From Mangrovimonas aestuarii (GTDB lineage: Bacteria > Bacteroidota > Bacteroidia > Flavobacteriales > Flavobacteriaceae): a DNA stretch of 64,000 nucleotides. The position numbers and the translations under genes are program-made. The notes beneath the pieces were generated by a model. It searched no databases. It saw only the letters and a program-made list of their open reading frames with translations, and was not told the origin of the DNA. The DNA is taken from positions 62,001 through 126,000 of the forward strand of contig NZ_JARACK010000009.1 in NCBI RefSeq assembly GCF_028767185.1, in the 5' to 3' direction. Shown piece by piece: positions 51,908-58,748 of the stretch (position 1 is the stretch's first letter; every line of letters starts with the position of its first letter).

Positions 51908-52969
51908 TTAAAACTGCTCTAAAAAACGTCCTAATTTAGGGAGAATCAATTGAGGTTCGAAGATTTTGTAAAGAGTATATACTTGTTTTTTCATTTCCTT
52001 ATAGGTTTTTCCTTGGTAAAGTTCTGGGTTAATATCATTCAGGTGAATTGAAATGTTTTCTTTACCATCTTCAAACATATTCCAGGCATCTTTTCTAATC
52101 CATGGAGAGAAAATAGTGAACGTAGGAATATTTAGAGCTTTTGCCATATTTACGGCACCACCTTCGTTGCCTATAACTGCTGTACAATGTTTTGTTATAG
52201 ATAAAAACTCTCTTAGACTTTTACCAAAAACATCAAAATAGATATGTTTTTGGGTTTCTGTTTTGCAGTTTTTAAAAATAACTTCGGCTTCTGCCAGTTG
52301 CTTCGGAATGTAATTGAACAGAATTTGACCTTTGGTTTTTGAAACGATGCCATCAATCAATTTGGCCATATAATCCAAAGGGTAGGTCTTAGTGTCTGAA
52401 CTTCCTAAAACACTCATCATAAACAATGGTTTGTCTAACGCTATTTGTGAGTTGACTAAGTATTGCCTTGCCTTTTCAATTTCTTCTTCTTGTAAATAAA
52501 TCTTCGGCTTAAAGATGAATTTTGAAAGATTTTCAGAAATTGGGGTTAATAACTTCAGTCGATTCTCTACTGCTAAACCAGCATTAGTGCTGGGATTTTT
52601 TTTGTTTTTAAAGGTATGGGTGTAAAAAAATACCGAATACGATTTGTCTTGAGATATTTTTGTTTTAGCTCCAGAGAAGTAAGTGATAAGATTACTGGAA
52701 AGTTTAGAATAAACATCAATAACCGTATCGTACTTTTCTTTTTTTACTGATTGTAAAAAACGCCAGAATTCGAGCTTGCTGTTCTCGATTTCTGGCGTGA
52801 TAAATAAAATCCTATCTATAAAAGGGTTGTTCTCAACAACAGGAAAAGTGTGTTGGTTAATCACATAATGTAATTCCGAATTCGGGAATTGTTTTTTTAG
52901 TGCTTCAAACAAAATACTTGTTGTCAGCACATCACCAATCATTTTCTGTTGTATGATTAAAACCTTCAT
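51908..52969 (-). CDS. Glycosyltransferase family 9 (heptosyltransferase-like)
   Basis: 353 residues of the ADP-heptose:LPS heptosyltransferase group. It opens with MKVLIIQQKMIGDVLTTSILFEALKKQFP, the GT9 N-terminal motif, then DVYSKLSSNLITYF and the C-terminal GNEGGAVNMAKALNIPTFTIFSP that binds the nucleotide part. Transfers heptose or a related sugar to inner-core LPS. It starts 7 nt after the dapD stop and is likely in the same operon, an odd pairing with a lysine gene. Confidence 0.9.
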   Translation of the reverse strand: MKVLIIQQKMIGDVLTTSILFEALKKQFPNSELHYVINQHTFPVVENNPFIDRILFITPEIENSKLEFWRFLQSVKKEKYDTVIDVYSKLSSNLITYFSGAKTKISQDKSYSVFFYTHTFKNKKNPSTNAGLAVENRLKLLTPISENLSKFIFKPKIYLQEEEIEKARQYLVNSQIALDKPLFMMSVLGSSDTKTYPLDYMAKLIDGIVSKTKGQILFNYIPKQLAEAEVIFKNCKTETQKHIYFDVFGKSLREFLSITKHCTAVIGNEGGAVNMAKALNIPTFTIFSPWIRKDAWNMFEDGKENISIHLNDINPELYQGKTYKEMKKQVYTLYKIFEPQLILPKLGRFLEQF

Positions 52970-52976
52970 CCTAATG

Positions 52977-53792
52977 TTAAACCGCTACATCGTATTCACG
53001 CAAAGCGTCGTTCAAGGATGTTTTCTTATCTGTAGTTTCTTTACGCTTTCCAATAATCAACGCACAAGGTACATTATAGCTTCCAGCAGCAAATTCTTTA
53101 GTGTAACTTCCTGGGATAACCACAGACCTTGCAGGTACAATACCTTTCATTTCTATTGGTTCGTCACCTGTTACATCGATAATTTTAGTCGATGCCGTTA
53201 GTACTACGTTAGCACCTAGAACAGCTTCTTTCTCTACACGAACACCTTCTACTACGATACATCTAGAACCTATAAAGGCATTGTCTTCAATAATTACTGG
53301 AGCAGCTTGAAGAGGCTCTAAAACCCCACCAATACCAACACCTCCAGAGAGGTGAACGTTTTTACCAATTTGAGCACAGCTTCCTACAGTTGCCCAAGTG
53401 TCTACCATAGTACCTTCGTCTACGTAAGCTCCAATATTTACATAACTAGGCATCATAATCACACCTTTTGAAATATAGGCTCCGTGTCTTGCCACAGCGT
53501 GAGGTACTACGCGAATACCTTTTTCTGCATATCCGGTTTTTAATGGGATTTTATCATGGAATTCAAGAGGTCCGGCTTCAAAAGTTTCCATCTTCTGAAT
53601 TGGGAAATACAATACCACCCCTTTTTTAACCCATTCGTTAACTTGCCATCCATCGTTGGTTGGTTCGGCAACACGCAAAGAACCGCTGTCCAATAAAGAA
53701 ACAACTTCTCTAATAGCGTTTATGGTTTTATCTTCTTTTAAAAGGGATCTGTCTTCCCAAGCAGCTTCAATAATATTTCGTAACTCTGTCAT
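52977..53792 (-). CDS. dapD: Tetrahydrodipicolinate N-succinyltransferase
   Basis: 271 residues. Transfers succinyl from succinyl-CoA to tetrahydrodipicolinate, the committed step of the succinylase route to diaminopimelate and lysine. The N-terminal helical part is followed by a left-handed beta-helix built of hexapeptide repeats (SKGVIMMPSYVNIGAYVDEG, IGKNVHLSGGVGIGG, EDNAFIGSRC), with RVVPHAVARHGAYI and GIVPARSVVIPGS as family signatures. The gene is first in a minus-strand pair with a GT9 glycosyltransferase. lysA of the same pathway is at 23340. Confidence 0.96.
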   Translation of the reverse strand: MTELRNIIEAAWEDRSLLKEDKTINAIREVVSLLDSGSLRVAEPTNDGWQVNEWVKKGVVLYFPIQKMETFEAGPLEFHDKIPLKTGYAEKGIRVVPHAVARHGAYISKGVIMMPSYVNIGAYVDEGTMVDTWATVGSCAQIGKNVHLSGGVGIGGVLEPLQAAPVIIEDNAFIGSRCIVVEGVRVEKEAVLGANVVLTASTKIIDVTGDEPIEMKGIVPARSVVIPGSYTKEFAAGSYNVPCALIIGKRKETTDKKTSLNDALREYDVAV

Positions 53793-53809
53793 CGTTCAAT
53801 AAATTTTTG

Positions 53810-53817
53810 CAAAGATA
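53810..53817 (-). promoter_or_regulatory. -7 box of dapD
   Basis: TATCTTTG on the minus strand, 17 nt before the ATG. The -33 element is not clear. Confidence 0.45.
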
Positions 53818-53869
53818 ACCGCTTCCATCAAAACTGGTAATTATTTAAAGGTGTAAAAAATATAAAGTG

Positions 53870-53877
53870 TAATTTTG
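53870..53877 (+). promoter_or_regulatory. -7 box of ruvX
   Basis: TAATTTTG. It overlaps an in-frame TTG (53875) that could be read as a start, which argues that the real start is the ATG at 53890. Confidence 0.5.
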
Positions 53878-53889
53878 AAAAAAATAAAA

Positions 53890-54300
53890 ATGGGAAGAAT
53901 ACTGGCATTGGACTATGGTAAGATAAGAACTGGAATAGCGGTAACCGATGAATTACAGTTGATTGCTTCTGGGTTGACCACTGTTTCCACAAAAGAACTT
54001 ATGGGTTTTCTTCAAGAATATGTTTCAAAGGAAAATGTTGAGCTTTTCGTTGTGGGCGAGCCAAAACAAATGAATGCCGAAGTGTCCGAAAGTGAGGCTT
54101 TGATATCAGCTTTTCTAAGGAAGCTGGAAAAGATGTTTCCTAAAATTCCCATTGAACGTGTAGACGAGCGTTTTACTTCAAAGATGGCTTTTCAAACAAT
54201 GATTGATAGTGGACTCAAAAAAAAGCAACGTCAAAACAAAGCACTTGTAGATGAAATAAGTGCAACTCTTATTCTTCAAAACTATCTGTATTCTAAATAG
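53890..54300 (+). CDS. ruvX: RuvX/YqgF Holliday-junction resolvase-like nuclease
   Basis: 136 residues. RNase H-like fold; the family is linked to 16S rRNA 5' processing and proposed as a Holliday-junction resolvase. The N-terminus MGRILALDYGKIRTGIA holds the first catalytic Asp; FVVGEPKQMN and ERVDERFTSKMA (acidic pair) and VDEISATLILQNYL follow, all standard. The ATG at 53890 is chosen over a TTG at 53875 because the latter lies inside the -7 box and MGRILALDYG is the family start. Single gene. Confidence 0.93.
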   Translation: MGRILALDYGKIRTGIAVTDELQLIASGLTTVSTKELMGFLQEYVSKENVELFVVGEPKQMNAEVSESEALISAFLRKLEKMFPKIPIERVDERFTSKMAFQTMIDSGLKKKQRQNKALVDEISATLILQNYLYSK

Positions 54301-54412
54301 TTGGTTTTTTATTTGTAGGTCTTTTTGCTATGAATGAATGTCCGTATATCGATAAAAAATGGATGTTCAACATATAATCGATTTTATTTTTTTACTCAAC
54401 TAATTAATTTGA

Positions 54413-54421
54413 AAGGAGGTT
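54413..54421 (+). promoter_or_regulatory. Near-perfect Shine-Dalgarno sequence
   Basis: AAAGGAGGT is fully complementary to the usual anti-SD core and lies 3 nt (4 nt from the GGAGG core) before an ATG at 54425. Strong SD sequences are rare in Bacteroidota, where the anti-SD of the 30S subunit is occluded. None of the other genes here shows one of this strength. Confidence 0.65.
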
Positions 54422-54424
54422 CTT

Positions 54425-54541
54425 ATGCGATTAAATTTGTTTCATAGTTATAAGGGTTATGAAAATACTACACATTTTAATCATAGTACTTTTTTGCGTT
54501 TTTCAAGCAAATGCTCAATCATCAATATTGGTAGAAAGTGA
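54425..54541 (+). CDS. Candidate 38-residue peptide overlapping the next gene
   Basis: ATG at 54425, TGA at 54539-54541, 38 codons, basic and polar, preceded by the strong SD at 54413. It overlaps the exported-protein gene that starts at 54459 in another frame by 83 nt. The peptide has no recognised motif and its composition is not convincing, so it may be a leader peptide that controls the gene behind it, or chance. Ribosomes leaving this frame could not simply restart, since its stop lies inside the second gene. Confidence 0.3.
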   Translation: MRLNLFHSYKGYENTTHFNHSTFLRFSSKCSIINIGRK

Positions 54542-54716
54542 TTTTGTTAATGGTAGAATTAAATTTGAAAAACCTGTAAAGAAAAACAATTTCAAAAATC
54601 AAGATTCAATTCGAATAGCTGGTCGTAAACATAAGCTTTTGGAGGCGAAGATAGACTTAAGGATAAAAGGTAAGGTGGAGTTGTTTGAAGTGAAAAGTAA
54701 ACCAACCCTGTGTTAA
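54459..54716 (+). CDS. Small exported protein, function unknown
   Basis: 85 residues. A clear signal peptide (about 1-19, ILHILIIVLFCVFQANA, cleavage before QSS) is followed by a short basic mature part with beta-strand character (SILVESDFVNGRIKFEKP, DLRIKGKVELFEVK) and a Cys as last residue. No family recognised. It follows ruvX after 158 nt, has its own terminator and is preceded by the unusual SD and overlapping short frame. The basic charge and small size would fit a secreted binding protein, but nothing more can be said. Confidence 0.6.
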   Translation: MKILHILIIVLFCVFQANAQSSILVESDFVNGRIKFEKPVKKNNFKNQDSIRIAGRKHKLLEAKIDLRIKGKVELFEVKSKPTLC

Positions 54717-54758
54717 ATACATAAAAGAGATAAATACCTAAATATTTGTGCCTAATTG

Positions 54759-54780
54759 AACCCCGTTTACGGGGTTTTTT
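54759..54780 (+). terminator. Terminator after the small exported protein
   Basis: Stem AACCCCG (54759-54765) with CGGGGTT (54770-54776), loop of four, followed by a T-run. Confidence 0.82.
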
Positions 54781-54814
54781 ATTGCATAATCCTTTCTTTA
54801 AGATATAAGTGTTG

Positions 54815-54822
54815 TATTTTTG
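54815..54822 (+). promoter_or_regulatory. -7 box of def
   Basis: TATTTTTG, 22 nt before the def ATG at 54845; no clear TTG at the expected distance. Confidence 0.5.
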
Positions 54823-54844
54823 CAGCTAAATACTATACGAGATA

Positions 54845-55435
54845 ATGATATTACCTATTGTAGCTTATGGAGATCCCGTGTTGAAGAAAATGGGACAGGA
54901 AATAGATAAAGACTATCCAAGCCTAACCGAGCTTTTAGCAAACATGTATGAAACCATGTATAATGCCTATGGTGTTGGTTTGGCTGCTCCACAAATTGGA
55001 TTGCCAATACGTTTGTTTATTGTTGATGCATCACCATTTGCGGAAGATGAAGATTTGTCTACCGATGAACAGAATGCATTAAAGGATTTCAAAAAGACAT
55101 TTATCAATCCTAAAATAGTTGCTGAAGAAGGAGATGAATGGGCATTCAACGAAGGGTGTCTTAGTATTCCAGATGTTCGTGAAGATGTATTTAGAAAACC
55201 AAAGATTACTATTGAGTATTACGATGAAGAATTTAATAAGCATGTTGAAGAATATGATGGACTTGCGGCACGAGTTATTCAGCATGAATATGATCACATT
55301 GAGGGGATTTTATTTACTGATAAGCTATCAGGTCTTAAAAAGCGTTTAATAAAAAGTAAGTTGGCTAATATCTCTAAAGGGAAAATACGTGTAGACTATA
55401 AAATGCGTTTTCCTAGTATGAAAAAGAAACGATAA
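54845..55435 (+). CDS. def: Peptide deformylase
   Basis: 196 residues. Removes the formyl group from N-terminal methionine of new proteins. All three metal-site motifs are present: GVGLAAPQIG, EGCLSIP (Cys ligand) and QHEYDHIEGILF (HExxH). A 15-residue acidic insert (FAEDEDLSTDEQNALKD) between motifs 1 and 2 is usual in Bacteroidota. The DUF5606 gene follows after 54 nt and may be co-transcribed. Confidence 0.96.
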   Translation: MILPIVAYGDPVLKKMGQEIDKDYPSLTELLANMYETMYNAYGVGLAAPQIGLPIRLFIVDASPFAEDEDLSTDEQNALKDFKKTFINPKIVAEEGDEWAFNEGCLSIPDVREDVFRKPKITIEYYDEEFNKHVEEYDGLAARVIQHEYDHIEGILFTDKLSGLKKRLIKSKLANISKGKIRVDYKMRFPSMKKKR

Positions 55436-55489
55436 TTTTTGTAAAACATATTCAAAGGCAAGATATTTGCCTTCCTTAAAAATGAAATT

Positions 55490-55921
55490 ATGAGCTTAGA
55501 AAAAGTATTATCAATTACAGGAAAGCCTGGTTTATATAAATTAATAACCCAAACCAGAAGCGGTTTCATTGCCGAATCTTTAATAGATAACAAACGAATG
55601 TCTGTTAGCTTGCACCACAACGTAAGCTTATTGAGCGAGATTGCAATTTACACTATGACCGAAGAAGTGCCTTTACGTGAGGTGTTTGCTAAAATCAAGG
55701 AGAAGGAAAATGGTGAAGCAACAAGTGTTGGGCACAAAGAAAGCAAAGAGGTTTTAGAAGACTATTTTGCAAACGTATTGCCAGATTACGATGAGGAGCG
55801 TGTGTATGCAAGCGATATTAAAAAAGTAATCCAATGGTACAACTTGCTTCAAAAGCAGGGAATGATGGATTTTGATGCTAAAGAAGAAGTAGCAAAAGAA
55901 GAAGCTACTGAAGAAGAATAG
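55490..55921 (+). CDS. DUF5606 domain protein
   Basis: 143 residues, no signal peptide. N-terminal domain (1-75) with LEKVLSITGKPGLYKLITQTRSGFIAESL matches DUF5606, a Bacteroidota family without assigned function. A helical middle with KEVLEDYFANVLPDYDEERVYASDIKKVIQWYN and an acidic tail (KEEVAKEEATEEE) follow. The first 50 residues resemble a small beta-barrel of the kind found in nucleic-acid or translation factors, but that is only an impression. Neighbour of def, with a terminator after it. Confidence 0.85.
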   Translation: MSLEKVLSITGKPGLYKLITQTRSGFIAESLIDNKRMSVSLHHNVSLLSEIAIYTMTEEVPLREVFAKIKEKENGEATSVGHKESKEVLEDYFANVLPDYDEERVYASDIKKVIQWYNLLQKQGMMDFDAKEEVAKEEATEEE

Positions 55922-55944
55922 AAATAAATCCTTTAAGAAAATTG

Positions 55945-55977
55945 AAACTCCCGAACTGTAATAGCTCGGGAGTTTTT
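55945..55977 (+). terminator. Terminator after the DUF5606 gene
   Basis: 10-bp stem AAACTCCCGA (55945-55954) with TCGGGAGTTT (55966-55975), then T-run. Confidence 0.83.
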
Positions 55978-56022
55978 GTTTAATTACATTTGTTAATGGT
56001 ATAAATATTTAATTGAGCGATT

Positions 56023-56583
56023 TTGAAACTTAAGAAACCCAAGATATCCGATATTCTATTTACAGTATTGATTGTGTTGTTGATTATTCCGCAAACTAGA
56101 AAGACTATTCAGTTGTATTTAAATAAAGGTTTAGCTGTTTTTAGTCCTTCAACAATCGATGAGGAAAATAGAGTAGAGTTATCCGATTACAATTGGCAAT
56201 TACAGGATTTGGAAGGTAATTTAGTGAATTTTGAAAACTCTCAAGGAAAAGTTGTTTTGGTTAGTTTTTGGGCTACATGGTGTCCACCTTGCTTAGCTGA
56301 ATTTCCTGCGATAAAATCGCTTTATAATGACTATAGTGATATCGTTGATTTTATCTTGGTAACTAATGAGTCGCCTCATGTCGTAAAGGAGTTTTTGAAT
56401 AACAAGGGGTACAATATGAAGGTGTATCATCCATTAAGTAATCCTCCAAAGGAATTCGATGTGAGTGGCATCCCAAGAACCTTTTTAATAGATAGGAGCG
56501 GGGAGATTGTTATAGACAAAACAGGGGCGTCTAACTGGGATAGTGAAAAGGTTAGGGTGTTAATTGAAGAGTTGTTGAGATGA
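56023..56583 (+). CDS. TlpA-like membrane-anchored thiol-disulfide oxidoreductase
   Basis: 186 residues. One N-terminal membrane helix (about 10-25) anchors a periplasmic thioredoxin-fold domain. The active site WCPPC (Cys87, Cys90) is in SFWATWCPPCLAEFP, the TlpA/ResA-type dithiol signature, and the cis-proline lies in VSGIPRTFLID. Reduces disulfides, for example during cytochrome c maturation. The start is TTG at 56023; the upstream ATG at 55996 in the same frame is followed by a stop after one codon. Single gene; its stop faces the tRNA-Lys genes. Confidence 0.9.
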   Translation: MKLKKPKISDILFTVLIVLLIIPQTRKTIQLYLNKGLAVFSPSTIDEENRVELSDYNWQLQDLEGNLVNFENSQGKVVLVSFWATWCPPCLAEFPAIKSLYNDYSDIVDFILVTNESPHVVKEFLNNKGYNMKVYHPLSNPPKEFDVSGIPRTFLIDRSGEIVIDKTGASNWDSEKVRVLIEELLR

Positions 56584-56603
56584 TTTAATGGATAGTATAA
56601 AAT

Positions 56604-56634
56604 AAAAAAGTCAAGCGGTTTGCTTGACTTTTTT
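56604..56634 (-). terminator. Terminator after tRNA-Lys copy A
   Basis: Stem AAAAAGTCAAGC (from 56604) with GCTTGACTTTTT (to 56634), 5-nt loop and T-run on the minus strand; just past the tRNA 3' end. Confidence 0.83.
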
Positions 56635-56635
56635 G

Positions 56636-56708
56636 TGACTTGGCTGGGGCTCGAACCCAGGACCCTCTCCTTAAAAGGGAGATGCTCTACCAACTGAGCT
56701 ACCAAGTC
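56636..56708 (-). tRNA. tRNA-Lys (anticodon UUU), copy A
   Basis: 73 nt on the minus strand from 56708 to 56636 with seven-base-pair acceptor stem, D, anticodon and T arms. The anticodon loop CTTTTAA gives UUU, Lys. The discriminator is A and CCA is not encoded. Identical to copy B. It has its own promoter and terminator. Confidence 0.95.
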
Positions 56709-56731
56709 GTTTTGTTTCTGTAATGCGGGTG

Positions 56732-56761
56732 CAAATATATGATCTTTAGATTATAATGCAA
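56732..56761 (-). promoter_or_regulatory. Promoter of tRNA-Lys copy A
   Basis: On the minus strand TTG (56759-56761), 19 nt spacing, TATATTTG (56732-56739). The same pattern is kept in copy B. Confidence 0.7.
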
Positions 56762-56868
56762 ATCTTTTTAGAGGTGTTTTTTTATAAAATTAAAATTTAT
56801 TTTTAATCGATTTACTTTTAGGTATTTATGTTTTTATTCTGGGGTTTTTGTGAGCGTTTCTATGAAAG

Positions 56869-56953
56869 TGCGCACGAGAAGACTCGAACTTCCACGACCA
56901 AAGCGGTCATTAGGCCCTCAACCTAACGCGTCTACCAATTCCGCCACGTGCGC
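56869..56953 (-). tRNA. tRNA-Leu (anticodon GAG)
   Basis: 85 nt with a long variable arm (class II), 5' end at 56953. The anticodon loop TTGAGGG gives GAG, Leu. The discriminator is A and no CCA is encoded. Only about 20 nt separate its 5' end from the hairpin behind tRNA-Lys copy B, leaving no room for its own promoter, so it must depend on read-through from that unit. Confidence 0.93.
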
Positions 56954-56973
56954 ATTTGCTTGGAGTAAAAATA

Positions 56974-57005
56974 AAAAAAGTTAAGCAGTTTGCTTAACTT
57001 TTTTT
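56974..57005 (-). terminator. Hairpin between tRNA-Lys copy B and tRNA-Leu
   Basis: 13-nt stem arms (AAAAAAGTTAAGC with GCTTAACTTTTTT) plus T-run on the minus strand. It looks like a terminator, yet tRNA-Leu lies immediately downstream; it may leak, or serve as a processing signal. Confidence 0.75.
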
Positions 57006-57006
57006 G

Positions 57007-57079
57007 TGACTTGGCTGGGGCTCGAACCCAGGACCCTCTCCTTAAAAGGGAGATGCTCTACCAACTGAGCTACCAAGTC
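57007..57079 (-). tRNA. tRNA-Lys (anticodon UUU), copy B
   Basis: 73 nt, identical in sequence to the copy at 56636-56708. First in the minus-strand order Lys-Leu-Lys. Confidence 0.95.
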
Positions 57080-57102
57080 ATTTTGTTTCTGTAATGCGGG
57101 TG

Positions 57103-57132
57103 CAAATATATGACGTTTTGTTTATAAAGCAA
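57103..57132 (-). promoter_or_regulatory. Promoter of tRNA-Lys copy B
   Basis: TTG (57130-57132), 19 nt, TATATTTG (57103-57110) on the minus strand; both boxes match copy A. Confidence 0.7.
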
Positions 57133-57221
57133 GTCTTTTTGTGTGAAAAATTTTGTTTTTTTGTGTGTCGTTAAATAACGGTATCATTACCAGTGAAATA
57201 AAATGAAAAATTTTTTATCTT

Positions 57222-57746
57222 ATGAAAATAGTGTTATTAGGTTATATGGGGTCAGGTAAATCTGTAGTGGGGAAAATTTTGGCTGAGAAACTACAAGTGC
57301 CTTATATAGATTTAGATGATTACATAAGTGATAAAGAGGAAATGGAGATTCCTGAACTATTCAAGTCAAAAGGTGAAATTTATTTTAGAAAGAAAGAGAA
57401 TAAATATCTAAACACCGTTTTGAAAGATAAAAAAGAGGATTTTGTTTTATCGTTGGGAGGCGGTACACCATGCTATGCCAATAATATGAATATTCTTTTG
57501 AGTGACGGTTCGGTAAACACAATATACCTTAAAGCGTCGGTGGCAGAGCTAGCTAATAGGTTGTTCGATTTAAGAACAGACAGGCCTTTATTGAGTAATG
57601 TAAAAGATAAAGAGGATCTTGTAGATTTTATAGGTAAGCATTTGTTTGAACGCACCTATTATTATAATCAAGCAAAGCTTACAGTGGATGTTAATGGAAA
57701 ATCCCCTCAGGAAACACTAGAGGGGATAATATCGTTGTTAGCTTAG
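57222..57746 (+). CDS. aroK: Shikimate kinase
   Basis: 174 residues. Phosphorylates shikimate in aromatic amino-acid synthesis. P-loop GYMGSGKSV at 7-15, DLDDYISDKEE (shikimate and Mg2+ binding Asp), a RKKE segment, the GGGTP shikimate motif and the lid arginine in LRTDRPLL. Length is standard. The last 9 nt overlap the convergent phosphoribosyltransferase gene. The gene starts 81 nt beyond the duplicated tRNA-Lys unit. Confidence 0.95.
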   Translation: MKIVLLGYMGSGKSVVGKILAEKLQVPYIDLDDYISDKEEMEIPELFKSKGEIYFRKKENKYLNTVLKDKKEDFVLSLGGGTPCYANNMNILLSDGSVNTIYLKASVAELANRLFDLRTDRPLLSNVKDKEDLVDFIGKHLFERTYYYNQAKLTVDVNGKSPQETLEGIISLLA

Positions 57747-58241
57747 ATAAGCTTTGTAGTTATTTGTTTCAAAGGAAACGTTTACATGTTCGTTTAGTGA
57801 AGTTGAGAGGGAGATGCCTTTAAAGTCTGCCTTCACAGGGTATTTTTTATGGTTTCTGTTAACTAGTACGGCTGTTTTAAATTTTTTCATTGGTACATCT
57901 AAAAAGTGCTTAACACCATAAATTAAGGTCGTACCAGAGTTTAAAACATCGTCAACCAAAACCACAGATTTTCCGCTGTATTCATTTTCCGAAATAGAGG
58001 TTGTAATTGGTGATCTAGGGTTTTTCTTGTCAATAATTACTTTGCACAATACTGGCGAAATTGTAGAGATCTGACTCAATACACGCTTTAACTTCTTTGC
58101 CAATTCGTAGCCATTGCTGTCAATACCAGCTAAAATCACTTCTGACTCATCAACGTTTGCTTCGTAAATTTGGTAAGCAATGCGACGTATTTTATTTTGA
58201 ATATCCTGATGGTTCAATATAATACTGGTTGTTGTATTCAT
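57738..58241 (-). CDS. Phosphoribosyltransferase-family (PyrR-like) protein
   Basis: 167 residues of the type I PRTase fold. The PRPP-binding loop is VVLVDDVLNSGTTL, preceded by VILAGIDSNGYELA. The early lysine-arginine rich stretch (LNHQDIQNKIRRIAYQIYE) matches PyrR/uracil phosphoribosyltransferase-like proteins. It may act as regulator or as a transferase; the flexible specificity loop does not decide. It follows the S4-domain gene by 50 nt and overlaps the aroK 3' end by 9 nt. Confidence 0.88.
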   Translation of the reverse strand: MNTTTSIILNHQDIQNKIRRIAYQIYEANVDESEVILAGIDSNGYELAKKLKRVLSQISTISPVLCKVIIDKKNPRSPITTSISENEYSGKSVVLVDDVLNSGTTLIYGVKHFLDVPMKKFKTAVLVNRNHKKYPVKADFKGISLSTSLNEHVNVSFETNNYKAYLS

Positions 58242-58257
58242 AGATTAAAACTTTAGT

Positions 58258-58265
58258 CAAATATA
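58258..58265 (-). promoter_or_regulatory. -7 box of the phosphoribosyltransferase gene
   Basis: TATATTTG on the minus strand, 17 nt before the ATG; no clear -33 box. Confidence 0.4.
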
Positions 58266-58291
58266 ATTATAGAGAAGAAAAGTATAGGCTT

Positions 58292-58666
58292 TTAATCTTC
58301 GCTTTCTTCATGAAAATCATCAATATCTCTTCGATCTTTTTTAGTTGGTCGTCCAGTACCTTTTTTACGATAATAGTCTTGGGAGTATTTAAGAAGTTCA
58401 AAAGCTTCAAAAGCTTCTTTGGGAGTTGTATCAATTCTGTAAATATCAACCAATTTGGCACCTACCCTATTAGGAGGTAAATCGTTAACCGTTAGGGTGT
58501 AATTTATTTGGTTTTTTCTTACTTCAATTTTGTCGGTTGGATAAACTTCTCTACTAGGCTTCACTTGATCGCCGTTTACCCTAACCTGTCCTTTTTTACA
58601 GGCTGCTGTTGCTATGCTTCTGGTTTTAAAGTACCTCACACACCATAAAAACTTGTCAATACGCAT
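58292..58666 (-). CDS. S4-domain RNA-binding protein (HslR/Hsp15-like)
   Basis: 124 residues. An S4 RNA-binding domain fills 1-65 (MRIDKFLWCVRYFKTRSIATAACKKGQVRVNGDQVKPSREV), the Hsp15/HslR type known to bind stalled 50S subunits with peptidyl-tRNA. The C-terminal half has DYYRKKGTGRPTKKDRRDIDDF, a conserved basic tail in the family. Same strand as the phosphoribosyltransferase gene, likely a two-gene operon. Confidence 0.9.
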   Translation of the reverse strand: MRIDKFLWCVRYFKTRSIATAACKKGQVRVNGDQVKPSREVYPTDKIEVRKNQINYTLTVNDLPPNRVGAKLVDIYRIDTTPKEAFEAFELLKYSQDYYRKKGTGRPTKKDRRDIDDFHEESED

Positions 58667-58748
58667 GGTTTTGCTCTAAAATCTAAGTTAATCTTCTTGT
58701 GCAAGATTATTTATAAATTGTATCTTGCGCATTCAAAAATAAGCAATA

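Larger units (their letters stand above)
56604..56769 (-). repeat. Duplicated tRNA-Lys unit, copy A
   Basis: Contains hairpin, identical tRNA-Lys and promoter region (33 upstream bases identical). Pairs with copy B at 56974-57140; the hairpin and the part upstream of the -7 box have diverged. Confidence 0.8.
56974..57140 (-). repeat. Duplicated tRNA-Lys unit, copy B
   Basis: Partner of the unit at 56604-56769; tRNA gene identical, 33 bases upstream of it identical, -33 box conserved. Confidence 0.8.
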
